The position numbers were made by a program, and so were the translations under genes. Source: Sphingobacterium sp. UBA5670 (lineage in GTDB: Bacteria > Bacteroidota > Bacteroidia > Sphingobacteriales > Sphingobacteriaceae). From it: DNA of 48,555 nucleotides. Position 1 is the first letter of the stretch. Every line of letters begins with the position of its first letter. The stretch is from NCBI RefSeq assembly GCF_002420705.1, contig NZ_DIIM01000016.1:1-48555 (forward strand), given 5' to 3'. Below the pieces are notes generated by a model. The model saw nothing but the letters and a program-made list of their open reading frames with translations. It was not told where the DNA came from and did not search any database. This document shows, piece by piece, positions 17,346 through 25,278 of this stretch.

Positions 17346-17716
17346 GTCTCTTTGTTTTTTATTTCGGAATCAATTATATTCTTCAGCTCTTCCAGTTGCT
17401 CCTTGCTTAATTGTGATTGTTTCGTGAAAAAAGAAGCAAACTTTAAAGCTGAATTGTCGAAGTAGGTTTCTACGATATCATTGACGTGTGCTAAATAATA
17501 GTTGTCTTTAGCGATTAATGGATAATACTCTCTCGAATTCCCATAAAGCACATAAGATATTGCCCCCTTTTCAGTCATTCGTTTCAATAATGTAGCAACA
17601 GTTGTCGGAGCAGGTTTGGGTTCGGGATAAGCTTCCATAATATCTTTCATAAATGCTTTTTTCATCTCCCAGATGTAGCCCATCAATTGTTCTTCCGTAG
17701 CTGATAATTTATTCAT
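17342..17716 (-). CDS. BlaI/MecI/CopY family transcriptional repressor
   Basis: 124 residues, the usual size. The winged helix occupies about 1-75 (LSATEEQLMGYIWEMKKAFMKDIMEAY, then TVATLLKRMTEKGAISYVLYGNSREYYPL), followed by a dimerisation helix region rich in Glu/Lys. BlaI proteins repress their own operon until cleaved or released by the partner M56 protease, whose gene follows with a 4-nt overlap. A perfect dyad ATTCTACA-TAC-TGTAGAAT lies 19-37 nt upstream of the ATG and a TATATTTG element ends five bases before it, with no ribosome binding site. So operator and promoter overlap and the mRNA may be nearly leaderless. Target genes other than the operon are unknown. Confidence 0.93.
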   Translation of the reverse strand: MNKLSATEEQLMGYIWEMKKAFMKDIMEAYPEPKPAPTTVATLLKRMTEKGAISYVLYGNSREYYPLIAKDNYYLAHVNDIVETYFDNSALKFASFFTKQSQLSKEQLEELKNIIDSEIKNKET

Positions 17717-17720
17717 ACTA

Positions 17721-17728
17721 CAAATATA
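17721..17728 (-). promoter_or_regulatory. Putative promoter -7 element of the BlaI-M56 operon
   Basis: TATATTTG on the minus strand, ending five bases before the BlaI ATG. The repressor dyad covers the sequence just upstream, where the -33 region would lie. Confidence 0.5.
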
Positions 17729-17753
17729 GAATTCATTCTACATACTGTAGAAT
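17727..17753. promoter_or_regulatory. BlaI operator, perfect dyad with an extra half-site
   Basis: ATTCTACA (17735-17742) and TGTAGAAT (17746-17753) are exact inverted repeats around TAC. A third half-site TAGAAT lies at 17727-17732 and pairs with ATTCTA across two bases. BlaI/MecI operators are TACA/TGTA dyads, so this is the likely autoregulatory site. Confidence 0.7.
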
Positions 17754-18145
17754 TAAAATATGTTAAATAATTCTTTTTTATTTTATTTAATTGATTTTTA
17801 GTGTTTTAATTTATTTTTCTATTGGAGATAAAAGGGGGTTTAGCAACAGGGTTCTTCTTTTTATCTTGACTATCAGCACTAGCTATATACAAATAGTAAG
17901 GGGGCAGGGGATGGTATTGCAGCTTTGGGATAAAGAATCTGTCATTTCATCTGGATAGGCTGCGAATAGAAACTTTAGACGGTTCAGTGCGTGGCAAAGG
18001 AGATAAATAAAACAAAACTGGAGATATTGCTATTATATTCCTGTGGGTGGATATAGTGTAACCTTACCGTCTCTTCATAGAAAAATTGGATCTTTTTGGA
18101 TAGATAAATCAATTAAGACAGCAGCAGATAAACTTGAAATAAATA

Positions 18146-18721
18146 ATGGCAAAACTTTTTTTAGTCCGACATGGACAGTCGCAATGGAATTTAGAAAATC
18201 GCTTTACGGGCTGGCAAGATATTGATATTACCGAATTAGGACAGCGAGAAGCGCGACAGGCTGGCGTGGCCTTAGCACATGAACCAATTGATATTGCTTA
18301 TACTTCAACACTTATAAGAGCGCAACATACATTAAAAATTATTTTGGACGAAATGGGAAATCCTCCCATTCCGATTGTGATAGATGCAGCATTGAATGAG
18401 CGGGGCTATGGAAAACTTGAGGGGTTGAACAAGGACGAAACAGCAGAAAAATATGGGGCTGAGCAAGTGCATATCTGGCGAAGGTCTTTTGATACTCCGC
18501 CACCAGGAGGGGAAAGCTTAAAAGATACTTACGAGCGTGTTATTCCTTACTATGAACATGTTATAGCAGCACAGCTTAAAGTGGGTAAAAATGTGCTTAT
18601 TGTTGCACACGGTAATAGCTTAAGGGCACTGATTATGTATTTGGAACACCTTTCTCCAGAACAGATATTGGAACGGGAGATTGCTACCGGACAACCGATC
18701 ACGTATCAAATCGACGGATAA
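18146..18721 (+). CDS. gpmA: 2,3-bisphosphoglycerate-dependent phosphoglycerate mutase, short form
   Basis: 191 residues, shorter than the ~250 of E. coli GpmA but within the short-form enzymes found in Bacteroidota. It interconverts 3- and 2-phosphoglycerate in glycolysis through a phosphohistidine. Signature LVRHGQSQWNLENRFTGW (6-23) contains the phosphorylated His9. Glu85 lies in ALNERGYGKLEGLNK. The PPPGGESL substrate loop is at 118-125, and the second catalytic His155 is in VAHGNSLRAL. The start at 18146 follows an A-rich leader (CTTGAAATAAATA) without an obvious ribosome binding site. No cofactor-independent PGM is in the window. It is a single gene. Confidence 0.93.
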   Translation: MAKLFLVRHGQSQWNLENRFTGWQDIDITELGQREARQAGVALAHEPIDIAYTSTLIRAQHTLKIILDEMGNPPIPIVIDAALNERGYGKLEGLNKDETAEKYGAEQVHIWRRSFDTPPPGGESLKDTYERVIPYYEHVIAAQLKVGKNVLIVAHGNSLRALIMYLEHLSPEQILEREIATGQPITYQIDG

Positions 18722-18867
18722 ACATTCTATATTCAAATACCAATTTTTGCAATTTGTTACTCGATTGTTAGGGTCATATCAATAGCAATTTTTGAGAAAT
18801 TTACGTTAATGTAAGAGGTTTATTTGCTTAATAATTAGCTTGATACCAAGTTCAAGAGTTGATTGTG

Positions 18868-18902
18868 AAAAATCCTGCCATACGGATGATGTGCAGGATT
18901 TT
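18868..18902. terminator. Bidirectional terminator
   Basis: AAAAATCCTGC (18868-18878) pairs with GCAGGATTTT (18893-18902) between gpmA and the convergent barrel gene. Confidence 0.82.
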
Positions 18903-18923
18903 GTTGCTTATATGATCTTTATT

Positions 18924-19448
18924 CTATTTCAAAACGAATTTAAATCCTAGAGAAAAACGCGATGGCTCGAAATTAGATCCATGGGAAAGATTCCACCAAG
19001 GTTTCCAGTCGAAATGCATCGCTAACGGGGCAGAAGGAATTCTGAACTCTAGACCTAAGGTTGGACGGATTGCAAAGTCCGTATGTGTTTTTCCATCTTT
19101 CCAGTGATAATCGTCATACCAGTCATCATGCCATTTGCCATAATCAATAAAGGACACCTGTGGACCAACACCGATATACCAAGAAAGACCCCGAGATCCC
19201 GGAATACGTTTGTTGTATGAATAATCAACGCCGATAACAGTAATATTGTCTCCAAATAATACTTGCGCGTTCCCGGCATCATTTCCACCAAAATTGTGCT
19301 TAATCTGTGGACCGAAAAGTGTTTGACCGTCGCCAACGTCTATTCCTAAACCAATAGCTGTGCGATAAGGTGTTTGTGCATTTACTTGTTGATGAGCAAC
19401 AAATAATAGTGTAAAAAGTGTAAGAAAAGGTAGAATTACTTTTTTCAT
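18924..19448 (-). CDS. Small outer-membrane beta-barrel-like protein
   Basis: 174 residues with a signal peptide (MKKVILPFLTLFTLLFVAHQQVNAQ). The mature protein shows alternating strands with a repeated Gly/aromatic pattern (IGLGIDVGDG, VIGVDYSYNKRI, SWYIGVGPQVSFIDYG, IRPTLGLEFRI) and ends in FSLGFKFVLK, an outer-membrane-type terminal strand. The family is not recognised beyond general barrel proteins. An Asp/Trp/His-rich loop (WHDDWYDDYHWKDGKTH, about 106-122) is unusual and could face outside or bind metal. It is monocistronic, convergent with gpmA. Confidence 0.75.
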   Translation of the reverse strand: MKKVILPFLTLFTLLFVAHQQVNAQTPYRTAIGLGIDVGDGQTLFGPQIKHNFGGNDAGNAQVLFGDNITVIGVDYSYNKRIPGSRGLSWYIGVGPQVSFIDYGKWHDDWYDDYHWKDGKTHTDFAIRPTLGLEFRIPSAPLAMHFDWKPWWNLSHGSNFEPSRFSLGFKFVLK

Positions 19449-19727
19449 GATAAATTAAAAAAATTGAGTATTGAGTTTTCGCTCAGAAAACTTTCGCTGT
19501 TGAAACAAATAGTTTGCCAAATATTTTTTTAAATGTTTTGATAAACAATAAATGATTTGTAACTGCTTATCTTTTAATGTGTTTTTTTTATGGATAATTT
19601 AAAATAACGCCAACTATCTACGCAATGGAATTGTTCCAGTTGCAAAAGGACTGCTTTCAATAGCTAATCTAAGGTGGGATTGTTCTATATCACTGAACTG
19701 TTTTAATATTTTGCAAAGAAGAAAAAG

Positions 19728-19937
19728 ATGGAGAAACTAATAATCAGTAAGAAAAAAATTGAAGACTGGATAGCGCAGGGATACGATGTGCTACAAGATG
19801 GTAAATTAATTAAAATTGAGGGTGATCTACAGGAATTTCTACGGCAATTTGCACAGGACACGGCAGATACTGTACCAAAAACTTACTTGTTAAAAGAGCT
19901 GCTAACTTGGCCGGACGAAGAGCTTGAAAAATTGTAA
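19728..19937 (+). CDS. Small protein of unknown function
   Basis: 69 residues, mostly helical by composition. It opens MEKLIISKKKIEDWIAQGYDVLQDGKLIKI and continues EGDLQEFLRQFAQDTADTVPKTYLLKELLTWPDEELEKL. A very good purine-rich site (AAAGAAGAAAAAG) precedes the ATG, so it is probably translated. It is separated from the next small gene by only 8 nt and on the same strand, so the two likely form one operon. No signal peptide or membrane segment. I do not recognise the family. Confidence 0.6.
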   Translation: MEKLIISKKKIEDWIAQGYDVLQDGKLIKIEGDLQEFLRQFAQDTADTVPKTYLLKELLTWPDEELEKL

Positions 19938-19945
19938 TACGCATT

Positions 19946-20242
19946 ATGGAACAAATGAAAATAGCTACGGATAAAATTGTACCGCTTGATTTTGAATCGG
20001 ATGAATTGCCTGCTGAAATTAGATCACTTCGTCCAGTGGTATTTAGAGAGGAAACTTCCTATTGGTGCCTATTGGGGCCAGATCCACATCAAGGTATATT
20101 CGGAAACGGTGAAACCGTTATGGATGCCCTAGCCGATTGGTTAGAAAATTTACGTCTGCGTTTAAAGACCGTAGATGAGGACGATGAAGTAGCAAATTAT
20201 GCTAAGGAAACCTTGCGTGCATCCAATCGCGACGTATGGTGA
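19946..20242 (+). CDS. Small protein of unknown function, HicB-like strand pattern
   Basis: 98 residues. The central part (PVVFREETSYWCLLGPDPHQGIFGNGETVMDALADWLENLRL, about 30-72) has the order strand, strand, Gly-rich turn, GxGxT turn, helix seen in HicB antitoxin-like domains. This is only a pattern resemblance, and no HicA-like toxin is adjacent. The tail is acidic then RASNRDVW. It lies 8 nt after the 69-residue gene and probably forms a pair with it. No signal peptide. I leave the function open. Confidence 0.6.
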   Translation: MEQMKIATDKIVPLDFESDELPAEIRSLRPVVFREETSYWCLLGPDPHQGIFGNGETVMDALADWLENLRLRLKTVDEDDEVANYAKETLRASNRDVW

Positions 20243-20979
20243 AAGCTTGTATTTTTTTGGTTGATGTATCCGCGCGTGGATAGTATAAGAGTAGCCTATG
20301 GTCTTAGTACACCCTTGTTTTCCATTATAGCGTCAAGATTGCTTTGTTGTATTGCCCAAAGGGAAAAAATGGCCTATTTAAAACAGGGATCAATGGAAAT
20401 AGCTTGGGCAGTTGCCATGGACAGTTCGGTTTTAAGGCATTTTCACACGAAAGGGCTGTCATGTTTCAATCTAAATTTTCTCTGTCCAACTTGAATTTAT
20501 CCATCCTGTGCTAAAAAGAACAAAGTTTTTAAATTATTGAAAAAATGAATTTAGCCAATTGATAGGGTATATCTAAAAGACAGGCTCCACGTTTTATGAA
20601 AGACTATCTGAAATGGATTTAGTTTCCATTTGGTGACTTTTCAGACGGTTGACCCGTAGTAGGAGTTCTCATGGGCTAAAAGGCTTCGCCATAAAAGCTG
20701 AAACTCCTAGGTTAAAGGCTTCAATATGGTTCGAGATCTATAAATTGGTCAAAAGGATTGCAGCAAAGAAGGTTTGATGAACCTTGGTTTAAGTTGATGA
20801 TTTAAAATCTATACGGGCAGCGATTAGCTTAGGTAACTACTTTATCCAGGGCAAAGGGATCATTGGAAGATCTAACGATAGGATGTAATATGGCGTTCGA
20901 TGCGCTCACTTGACGGAGTAATGATTAATATGCCGCAATGATTTCTATATTGATTCGAAGGAAAAAAGTTATAGGAGCA
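20243..20979. other. Large gap with strong hairpins, no supported gene
   Basis: 737 bp. A 77-codon plus frame (20261-20494) lacks family resemblance. From 20609 to 20785 several hairpins stand close together: AAATGGA/TCCATTT (20612-20632 region), TAGGAGTT/AACTCCTA (20660-20667 with 20702-20709, enclosing an inner ATGG/CCAT pairing), and AAGGTT/AACCTT near 20769-20785. Plus-strand fragments in one frame near 20710-20910 read protein-like but are broken by stops. It may hold a non-coding RNA or a decayed element. Confidence 0.35.
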
Positions 20980-21921
20980 CTATTGAATAAATTTCGAAGT
21001 AATCCCTCTTTTCTTGATATAGAAATTCAGCGCTCGACCAGCCTCTGTAGGTCGATCTGTACTTAATATATCGGCGCCGCGGTCAATAAATCCAGCATAG
21101 ACTTGGAATCCTTTTTTGTCGGCCTGTTTGTCCAGGTTACCAAGTGTGCCCAATATACACATGATGCCGTGGTCATGTAGTACTTTTGTCAATTGGGGAT
21201 CCGCTTCCCGTGTTCCAACGAAGGCCAATAAACGATTGTCGGGGATATCCTTTTCATTGAGTCTTGCCAGATCATTTGTCGTATTGATAGAAGCCGAAAT
21301 CATTAAGTCTCCGGCAAGGCTATGGACTTTGGCGGCCTGGTTGGCACTATAGGTAATGATGACTACACTAGATTCTGCGCGTTGTTTACGAATAGCATTG
21401 ATAACAGCTTCATAGGGTACATCGTTCTTGATGTCTAACGTGAAAATTACCTTTCCTTTTCCCCAGGATAATGCTTCTTCCAGCGTCGGGATCTTATAGG
21501 GCGTTATTTTTTTGTTGTTATCTAATAGACGGAGTTGTTTGAGTTCCGATAAAGTGCTGGCACTTACAGGTCCTCTGCCTGTGGTTGTACGGTTTAATGT
21601 ATTGTCATGCATCAACACCAATGCTGAATCTTTACTGATGCGGACATCACACTCAACAAGAACAGGCTGCAGACTCGCGTTATATGAAAATGTTTCGATA
21701 GCATTCTCAGGGTATCCGGATGCCGGGCCACCACGATGTAAACTGACCAAAGGATAGCGATTATCGTCATAGGTCAGAAACTGATATAATTCCTCTACAT
21801 TCTGAAGCTGTATACGTTTACCCACTGGCAATCCATCTGTATTGGCTCCATTACGAAAGCAGCTGCTTGCCACAAAGCAGATCAATAAAAGGAAGTAGTG
21901 TCGTATACGGATATTCATCAT
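20980..21921 (-). CDS. Glycerophosphodiester phosphodiesterase, lipoprotein-like
   Basis: 313 residues. The N-terminus is a lipoprotein-type signal with a Cys at residue 21 (LLLICFVASSC), implying an outer-membrane or periplasmic anchor. The GDPD core is clear: HRGG (62-65) and PENAIETF (71-78), with the general acid-base His62. ECDVRISKD carries Glu90 and Asp92, and LMHDNTLNRTTTG has His105. The protein ends GFIDRGADILSTDRPTEA. Such enzymes split glycerophosphodiesters to glycerol-3-phosphate and alcohol. It begins immediately after the aroK stop, with no gap, so it is the last gene of the operon starting at the DUF1599 gene. Confidence 0.9.
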   Translation of the reverse strand: MMNIRIRHYFLLLICFVASSCFRNGANTDGLPVGKRIQLQNVEELYQFLTYDDNRYPLVSLHRGGPASGYPENAIETFSYNASLQPVLVECDVRISKDSALVLMHDNTLNRTTTGRGPVSASTLSELKQLRLLDNNKKITPYKIPTLEEALSWGKGKVIFTLDIKNDVPYEAVINAIRKQRAESSVVIITYSANQAAKVHSLAGDLMISASINTTNDLARLNEKDIPDNRLLAFVGTREADPQLTKVLHDHGIMCILGTLGNLDKQADKKGFQVYAGFIDRGADILSTDRPTEAGRALNFYIKKRGITSKFIQ

Positions 21922-22437
21922 CTATTTATTGTGCTGATTAATTAGATCGGCTAATGTCTCCAAGCTCGTATTTAACTGGTCGATGGTCAGATGTGCCTGT
22001 GTGTAGTAGGGTTCCCTCTCGGTCAACTTTTCTTCAATAAATACGCGGAGTTCCTCAGGAGATTTTCCGATCAGAATAGGCCTCTTGTGTAATTTTGATT
22101 GAGAAAGGCGATCAAAAAGTGCTTTGGGTGACATCTGTAAATAGACGGTATAACCATTCGCCTTTATCCATTCCATGTTATCAAAGAAACAGGGGGCACC
22201 GCCACCGGTAGATATTACGGCCGCATTCTCAGCAAATTTACGCAATTGTTCGCGTTCTAAAGCCCGGAATGCGTCTTCACCATGTTGACCAAAATATTCG
22301 GTAATACTCATGCCAATTTGTTTTACAATCTCCTCATCTGTGTCAATGAAAGGGAGTTCAAGTTTGGCAGCAAGTTTCTTACCCAGGGTAGTTTTTCCAC
22401 TTCCCATATAACCAATCAAAAATATAGGTTTAGGCAT
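21922..22437 (-). CDS. aroK: Shikimate kinase
   Basis: 171 residues, normal for AroK. It phosphorylates shikimate in aromatic amino acid synthesis. Walker A is GYMGSGKT (9-16), the shikimate-binding Asp lies in FIDTDEEI (about 30-37) and the substrate Gly triad is STGGGAP (about 76-82). The RPIL lid Arg (about 117) and REPYY (about 140) follow. Start at the ATG at 22437 fits the family N-terminus MPKPIFLIGYMG. It follows the BT_3928 gene by 5 nt and abuts the GDPD gene, so translation is probably coupled. Confidence 0.96.
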   Translation of the reverse strand: MPKPIFLIGYMGSGKTTLGKKLAAKLELPFIDTDEEIVKQIGMSITEYFGQHGEDAFRALEREQLRKFAENAAVISTGGGAPCFFDNMEWIKANGYTVYLQMSPKALFDRLSQSKLHKRPILIGKSPEELRVFIEEKLTEREPYYTQAHLTIDQLNTSLETLADLINQHNK

Positions 22438-22442
22438 GTTTG

Positions 22443-23627
22443 TTATTTGTCTTTACTTAGAAATTTATCTTCAATGGTCTTGGCATCCGGAAAATTATTG
22501 TAATGCCATTTTCCTACAACATTGCCTCCCTTTAGCAGCAGTACGCCGGGATTTGCTCTGACCATACTTTTCAAAGGAATGAGATCGGCATAGAAGATCT
22601 CCGCAATTAATTGCATTTTATCACTCAGATATTGAGCGTCTTTGGATGCAGAAGCAGTCAATAGAACAACGCGGAGTCCATTATAATCTTTTGTTAATTG
22701 GATGGCTGCCTGGTTGATCTTTTGGATAGCGTCAATATTGGTTGAAGAGAGATCTTTTGCAACGATTACAAGATTATAATAAGGGTTGGCAATGATTTCC
22801 TGTGTATGATCTGCACCATCAGCGTCTGTAATTAAGAGATCAGGAATAGGGATGTCATATCCTTTTTTTACTAATCTACTCTCAGGCTCACCTATAATTT
22901 CCCATGATTCATCTTCCCATAGTTTATCAGCCATATAGACTTTGTCATTGACCTTTTTTGTCTCGCCCGTCTTTTTATTTTTCATGGTATAGATTTGCTC
23001 AAACACATCACCTTGTTTGCCTTCAGGTAACACCATGAGCGAAGGCAAGTTGTTACCAACTTTGTAGGGTAAGAAATCAATAAAGGGGAGGTAGTTTACG
23101 GTGTAAACACCAATACCTAAGGAGATGATCGCAGTAATCAAAGTAGCAACGAATTGATTGCCTGATCCTTTGATAATTGATCGTAATTGTTTTCGGTTAA
23201 AAAATATAATAAGGATCAACGCCAAGAGCACCAGATCTTTAGAAAATGATTGCCAAGGTGTGAGTGGGATGGCATCGCCAAAACAGCCACATGAGGTAAC
23301 GACCTCAAAAAATGCCGAATAGAAGGTTAGAAAGGTGAAAAACAGGATCAGCAGCAGCAGGCCCCAAGCAACGGCATTTGCATAGACCCCCAGTAATAAC
23401 AGTGCTCCTAACAAAATTTCAAAGCCACAGATTACCACAGCGATGGCAGTAGCGTATTCGTTAAAAGCTGTGAGATGAAAGACCTCAAAGTATTCCTGGA
23501 GCTTATAGCCAAACCCTGTCGGGTCATTTGCTTTAATAAAACCTGAGAATATGAAAAGAAGTCCCGTAAAAATCCGGCAAAATCCTAAAAGATAATTTGT
23601 TTTGGTACGCTGCTGTGTAGCTGTCAT
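22443..23627 (-). CDS. BT_3928 family membrane protein (DoxX-like plus thioredoxin-like domain)
   Basis: 394 residues. The N-terminal ~190 residues contain about five hydrophobic segments (GFCRIFTGLLFIFSGFIKA, AIAVVICGFEILLGALLLLG, WGLLLLILFFTFLTFY, LVLLALILIIFF, TLITAIISLGIGVY). The first and second segments have DoxX-like character. A Cys pair in VVTSCGCFGDAIPLTPWQSF (about 113) is typical of these membrane modules. The C-terminal periplasmic part (about 235-394) has a thioredoxin-like pattern with LVIVAKDLSS and NPGVLLLKGGNVVGKWHYNNFPD, as in family BT_3928. No catalytic Cys pair is evident in that part. It is the second gene of the operon, 7 nt after the DUF1599 gene. Confidence 0.88.
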   Translation of the reverse strand: MTATQQRTKTNYLLGFCRIFTGLLFIFSGFIKANDPTGFGYKLQEYFEVFHLTAFNEYATAIAVVICGFEILLGALLLLGVYANAVAWGLLLLILFFTFLTFYSAFFEVVTSCGCFGDAIPLTPWQSFSKDLVLLALILIIFFNRKQLRSIIKGSGNQFVATLITAIISLGIGVYTVNYLPFIDFLPYKVGNNLPSLMVLPEGKQGDVFEQIYTMKNKKTGETKKVNDKVYMADKLWEDESWEIIGEPESRLVKKGYDIPIPDLLITDADGADHTQEIIANPYYNLVIVAKDLSSTNIDAIQKINQAAIQLTKDYNGLRVVLLTASASKDAQYLSDKMQLIAEIFYADLIPLKSMVRANPGVLLLKGGNVVGKWHYNNFPDAKTIEDKFLSKDK

Positions 23628-23634
23628 AATCCGA

Positions 23635-24177
23635 TTATTGTTGTGCGATTCCTAATTTAATTAATGCAAAAACTGCGTAATTGAGCATATCTTGATAGTT
23701 GGCATGAATGCCTTCGGAGACAAGGGTTTGTCCATCATTATCTTCAATTTGTTTAACGCGGTGTATTTTCATCAGAATAAGATCCGTCATGGAAGAGACT
23801 CGCATATCGCGCCATGCCTCACCATAATCGTGATTTTTGGCAAGCATGAGGTCTCTGGTTTCAGTAACCTTTTCGGTATATTTCTGATTCACAAAGGTAG
23901 GATCCAAATTTTCTTCGCCATCTTCACCCAAATCAATCTGAATCATGGCCATGACACAGTAATTGATAATACCGATATATTCGTCAACAATTCCTTCGCC
24001 CACCTTGGAAACCTTCTTGATTTCTAGCGTGCGTATACGTTGTGCCTTAATGTAAATCTGATCCGTAATGGAAGATAGGCGCATAATCCGCCATGCCGTT
24101 CCATAATCTTTTGTTTTTTTAATAAATAAATCCTGACAATGTCTGATAACACTGTTATATTCCTGAATGGTATCCAT
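23635..24177 (-). CDS. DUF1599 protein with two tandem repeats
   Basis: 180 residues from the ATG at 24177. The frame extends ten codons upstream to a TTG, but the family starts near MDTIQEYN. Two similar halves are visible: KKTKDYGTAWRIMRLSSITDQIYIKAQRIRTLE (first) and AKNHDYGEAWRDMRVSSMTDLILMKIHRVKQIE (second). Each pairs a Lys/Asp-Tyr-Gly-x-Ala-Trp block with a Thr-Asp block. This helical repeat is DUF1599, linked to nucleotide-modification or nucleotide-hydrolase folds by name only; the biochemical role is unknown. It is the first gene of the operon with BT_3928, aroK and GDPD. Confidence 0.85.
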   Translation of the reverse strand: MDTIQEYNSVIRHCQDLFIKKTKDYGTAWRIMRLSSITDQIYIKAQRIRTLEIKKVSKVGEGIVDEYIGIINYCVMAMIQIDLGEDGEENLDPTFVNQKYTEKVTETRDLMLAKNHDYGEAWRDMRVSSMTDLILMKIHRVKQIEDNDGQTLVSEGIHANYQDMLNYAVFALIKLGIAQQ

Positions 24178-24222
24178 ATCGTTGATTGAAGAAACTTGAT
24201 GAGACAAGTTGTGATTACACTA

Positions 24223-24251
24223 CAAATATAATTAGAAAATAATACTTCCAA
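24223..24251 (-). promoter_or_regulatory. Putative promoter of the DUF1599-BT_3928-aroK-GDPD operon
   Basis: TATATTTG at 24230-24223 on the minus strand is a perfect -7 element; a TTG at 24251-24249 lies 18 nt upstream as a -33 candidate. The leader before the ATG at 24177 would be about 40 nt. Confidence 0.65.
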
Positions 24252-24422
24252 CGGTCAAATGAATGTACAATTTGTGCTTTATTGCTAAAATATAAGCAAT
24301 AATTTTGGATATTACCACAATTAAAAGTTCGCAATAACAAGGGGCAGCTGTATTGTGCAAGTGCATGGCGTCAATTTCTCGTTTCCTATAGCCTCAAACG
24401 TTTAAATATAGGTAACTTTAGA

Positions 24423-24430
24423 TAAGTTTG
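24423..24430 (+). promoter_or_regulatory. Putative promoter -7 element of the HipA-like kinase gene
   Basis: TAAGTTTG fits TAnnTTTG and lies about 50 nt before the ATG; an upstream GTTTA 18 nt away is a weak -33 candidate. Confidence 0.5.
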
Positions 24431-24480
24431 ATCAGTTTGCACGGTATTGCCAACTTTGAAGATCGTAAAAATATAAATTC

Positions 24481-25278
24481 ATGGATTTTAAACAACCTGT
24501 TATTAGAGAAGTAGAGATCATCCGATATGTTCAGCCATTTCGGGAAGGTGGATCTTTACCAGCATTAGTCGATGCCGATGACGGCTTTAGTTATGTTATA
24601 AAATTTAGAGGGGCAGGTCAGGGACGAAAAGCATTGATCGCTGAACTGATCGGTGGAGAGCTGGCAAGATTGCTAAAATTGAGAGTTCCCGAAATTGTAT
24701 TTGCGGAGTTGGACGAATCCTTTGGCCGGACGGAGCCCGATGAGGAAATTCAGGACCTGCTCAAATTTAGTGTAGGCAAAAACCTGGGACTTCATTTTCT
24801 GAGTGGAGCCATCACATTTGATGCGAATGTTGATGCTATCGGCGCGGAGGAAGCATCGAAAATTGTCTGGTTGGATTCTCTCTTGATGAATGTTGACCGC
24901 ACCGTGCGGAATACAAATATGCTGATATGGCATAAAGAACTTTGGTTGATAGACCACGGCGCTTCCTTATATTTCCATCACAGTTGGGATAACTGGGAAG
25001 AACAATCCCTAAAACCATTTGTTCAGATTAAAGATCACGTATTGCTAAAAAATGCCAGTATGGTGGAGAAAATAGATCAGGAATACCGTTCTCTTTTTAC
25101 GGAAGCCGCATTTCGGGGAATATTAGCTGTGGTACCCGATGAATGGCTTGAAGATCCTGAACGCGAGCTTTCGGCTGCCGATGCGCGCGAAGTGTATGTT
25201 TCTTTCCTGAACAGACGTGTAGGACATTCATCCATTTTTGTAAAACAAATAGAAGATGCCAGAAAAGACCGTATATGA
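24481..25278 (+). CDS. HipA-like kinase domain protein
   Basis: 265 residues. It matches the compact HipA-like kinase family, lacking the N-terminal subdomain of full-length HipA toxins. Kinase landmarks are visible: a nucleotide-binding strand with Lys41 (YVIKFRG), a helix with Glu55/Glu60 (IAELIGGELARLL), the catalytic loop LLMNVDRTVRNTNM with Asp139 and Asn144/146, and the metal-binding Asp158 in WLIDHGAS. Phosphotransfer to protein or another substrate is therefore likely. It overlaps the DUF3037 gene by 23 nt, so the two are translated together. This pairing recurs in genomes, but its biological job is unknown to me. It is not shown to be a toxin. Confidence 0.85.
   Translation: MDFKQPVIREVEIIRYVQPFREGGSLPALVDADDGFSYVIKFRGAGQGRKALIAELIGGELARLLKLRVPEIVFAELDESFGRTEPDEEIQDLLKFSVGKNLGLHFLSGAITFDANVDAIGAEEASKIVWLDSLLMNVDRTVRNTNMLIWHKELWLIDHGASLYFHHSWDNWEEQSLKPFVQIKDHVLLKNASMVEKIDQEYRSLFTEAAFRGILAVVPDEWLEDPERELSAADAREVYVSFLNRRVGHSSIFVKQIEDARKDRI

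Larger units (their letters stand above)
17717..18145. other. Divergent gap between BlaI and gpmA genes
   Basis: 429 bp. The first 40 bp carry the BlaI operator and promoter described separately. The remaining sequence is AT-rich, with no supportable gene or clear promoter for gpmA; a 60-codon plus-strand frame at 18043-18225 overlaps the start of gpmA and is spurious. Confidence 0.4.

Noticed and set aside
15978..17716. Beta-lactam resistance operon (blaI-blaR1) interpretation
   Set aside because: The M56 protein has no penicillin-binding sensor domain and no beta-lactamase gene is nearby, so only the family relationship is claimed.
18043..18225. 60-codon plus-strand frame upstream of gpmA
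   Set aside because: Overlaps the gpmA start in another frame and has no support.
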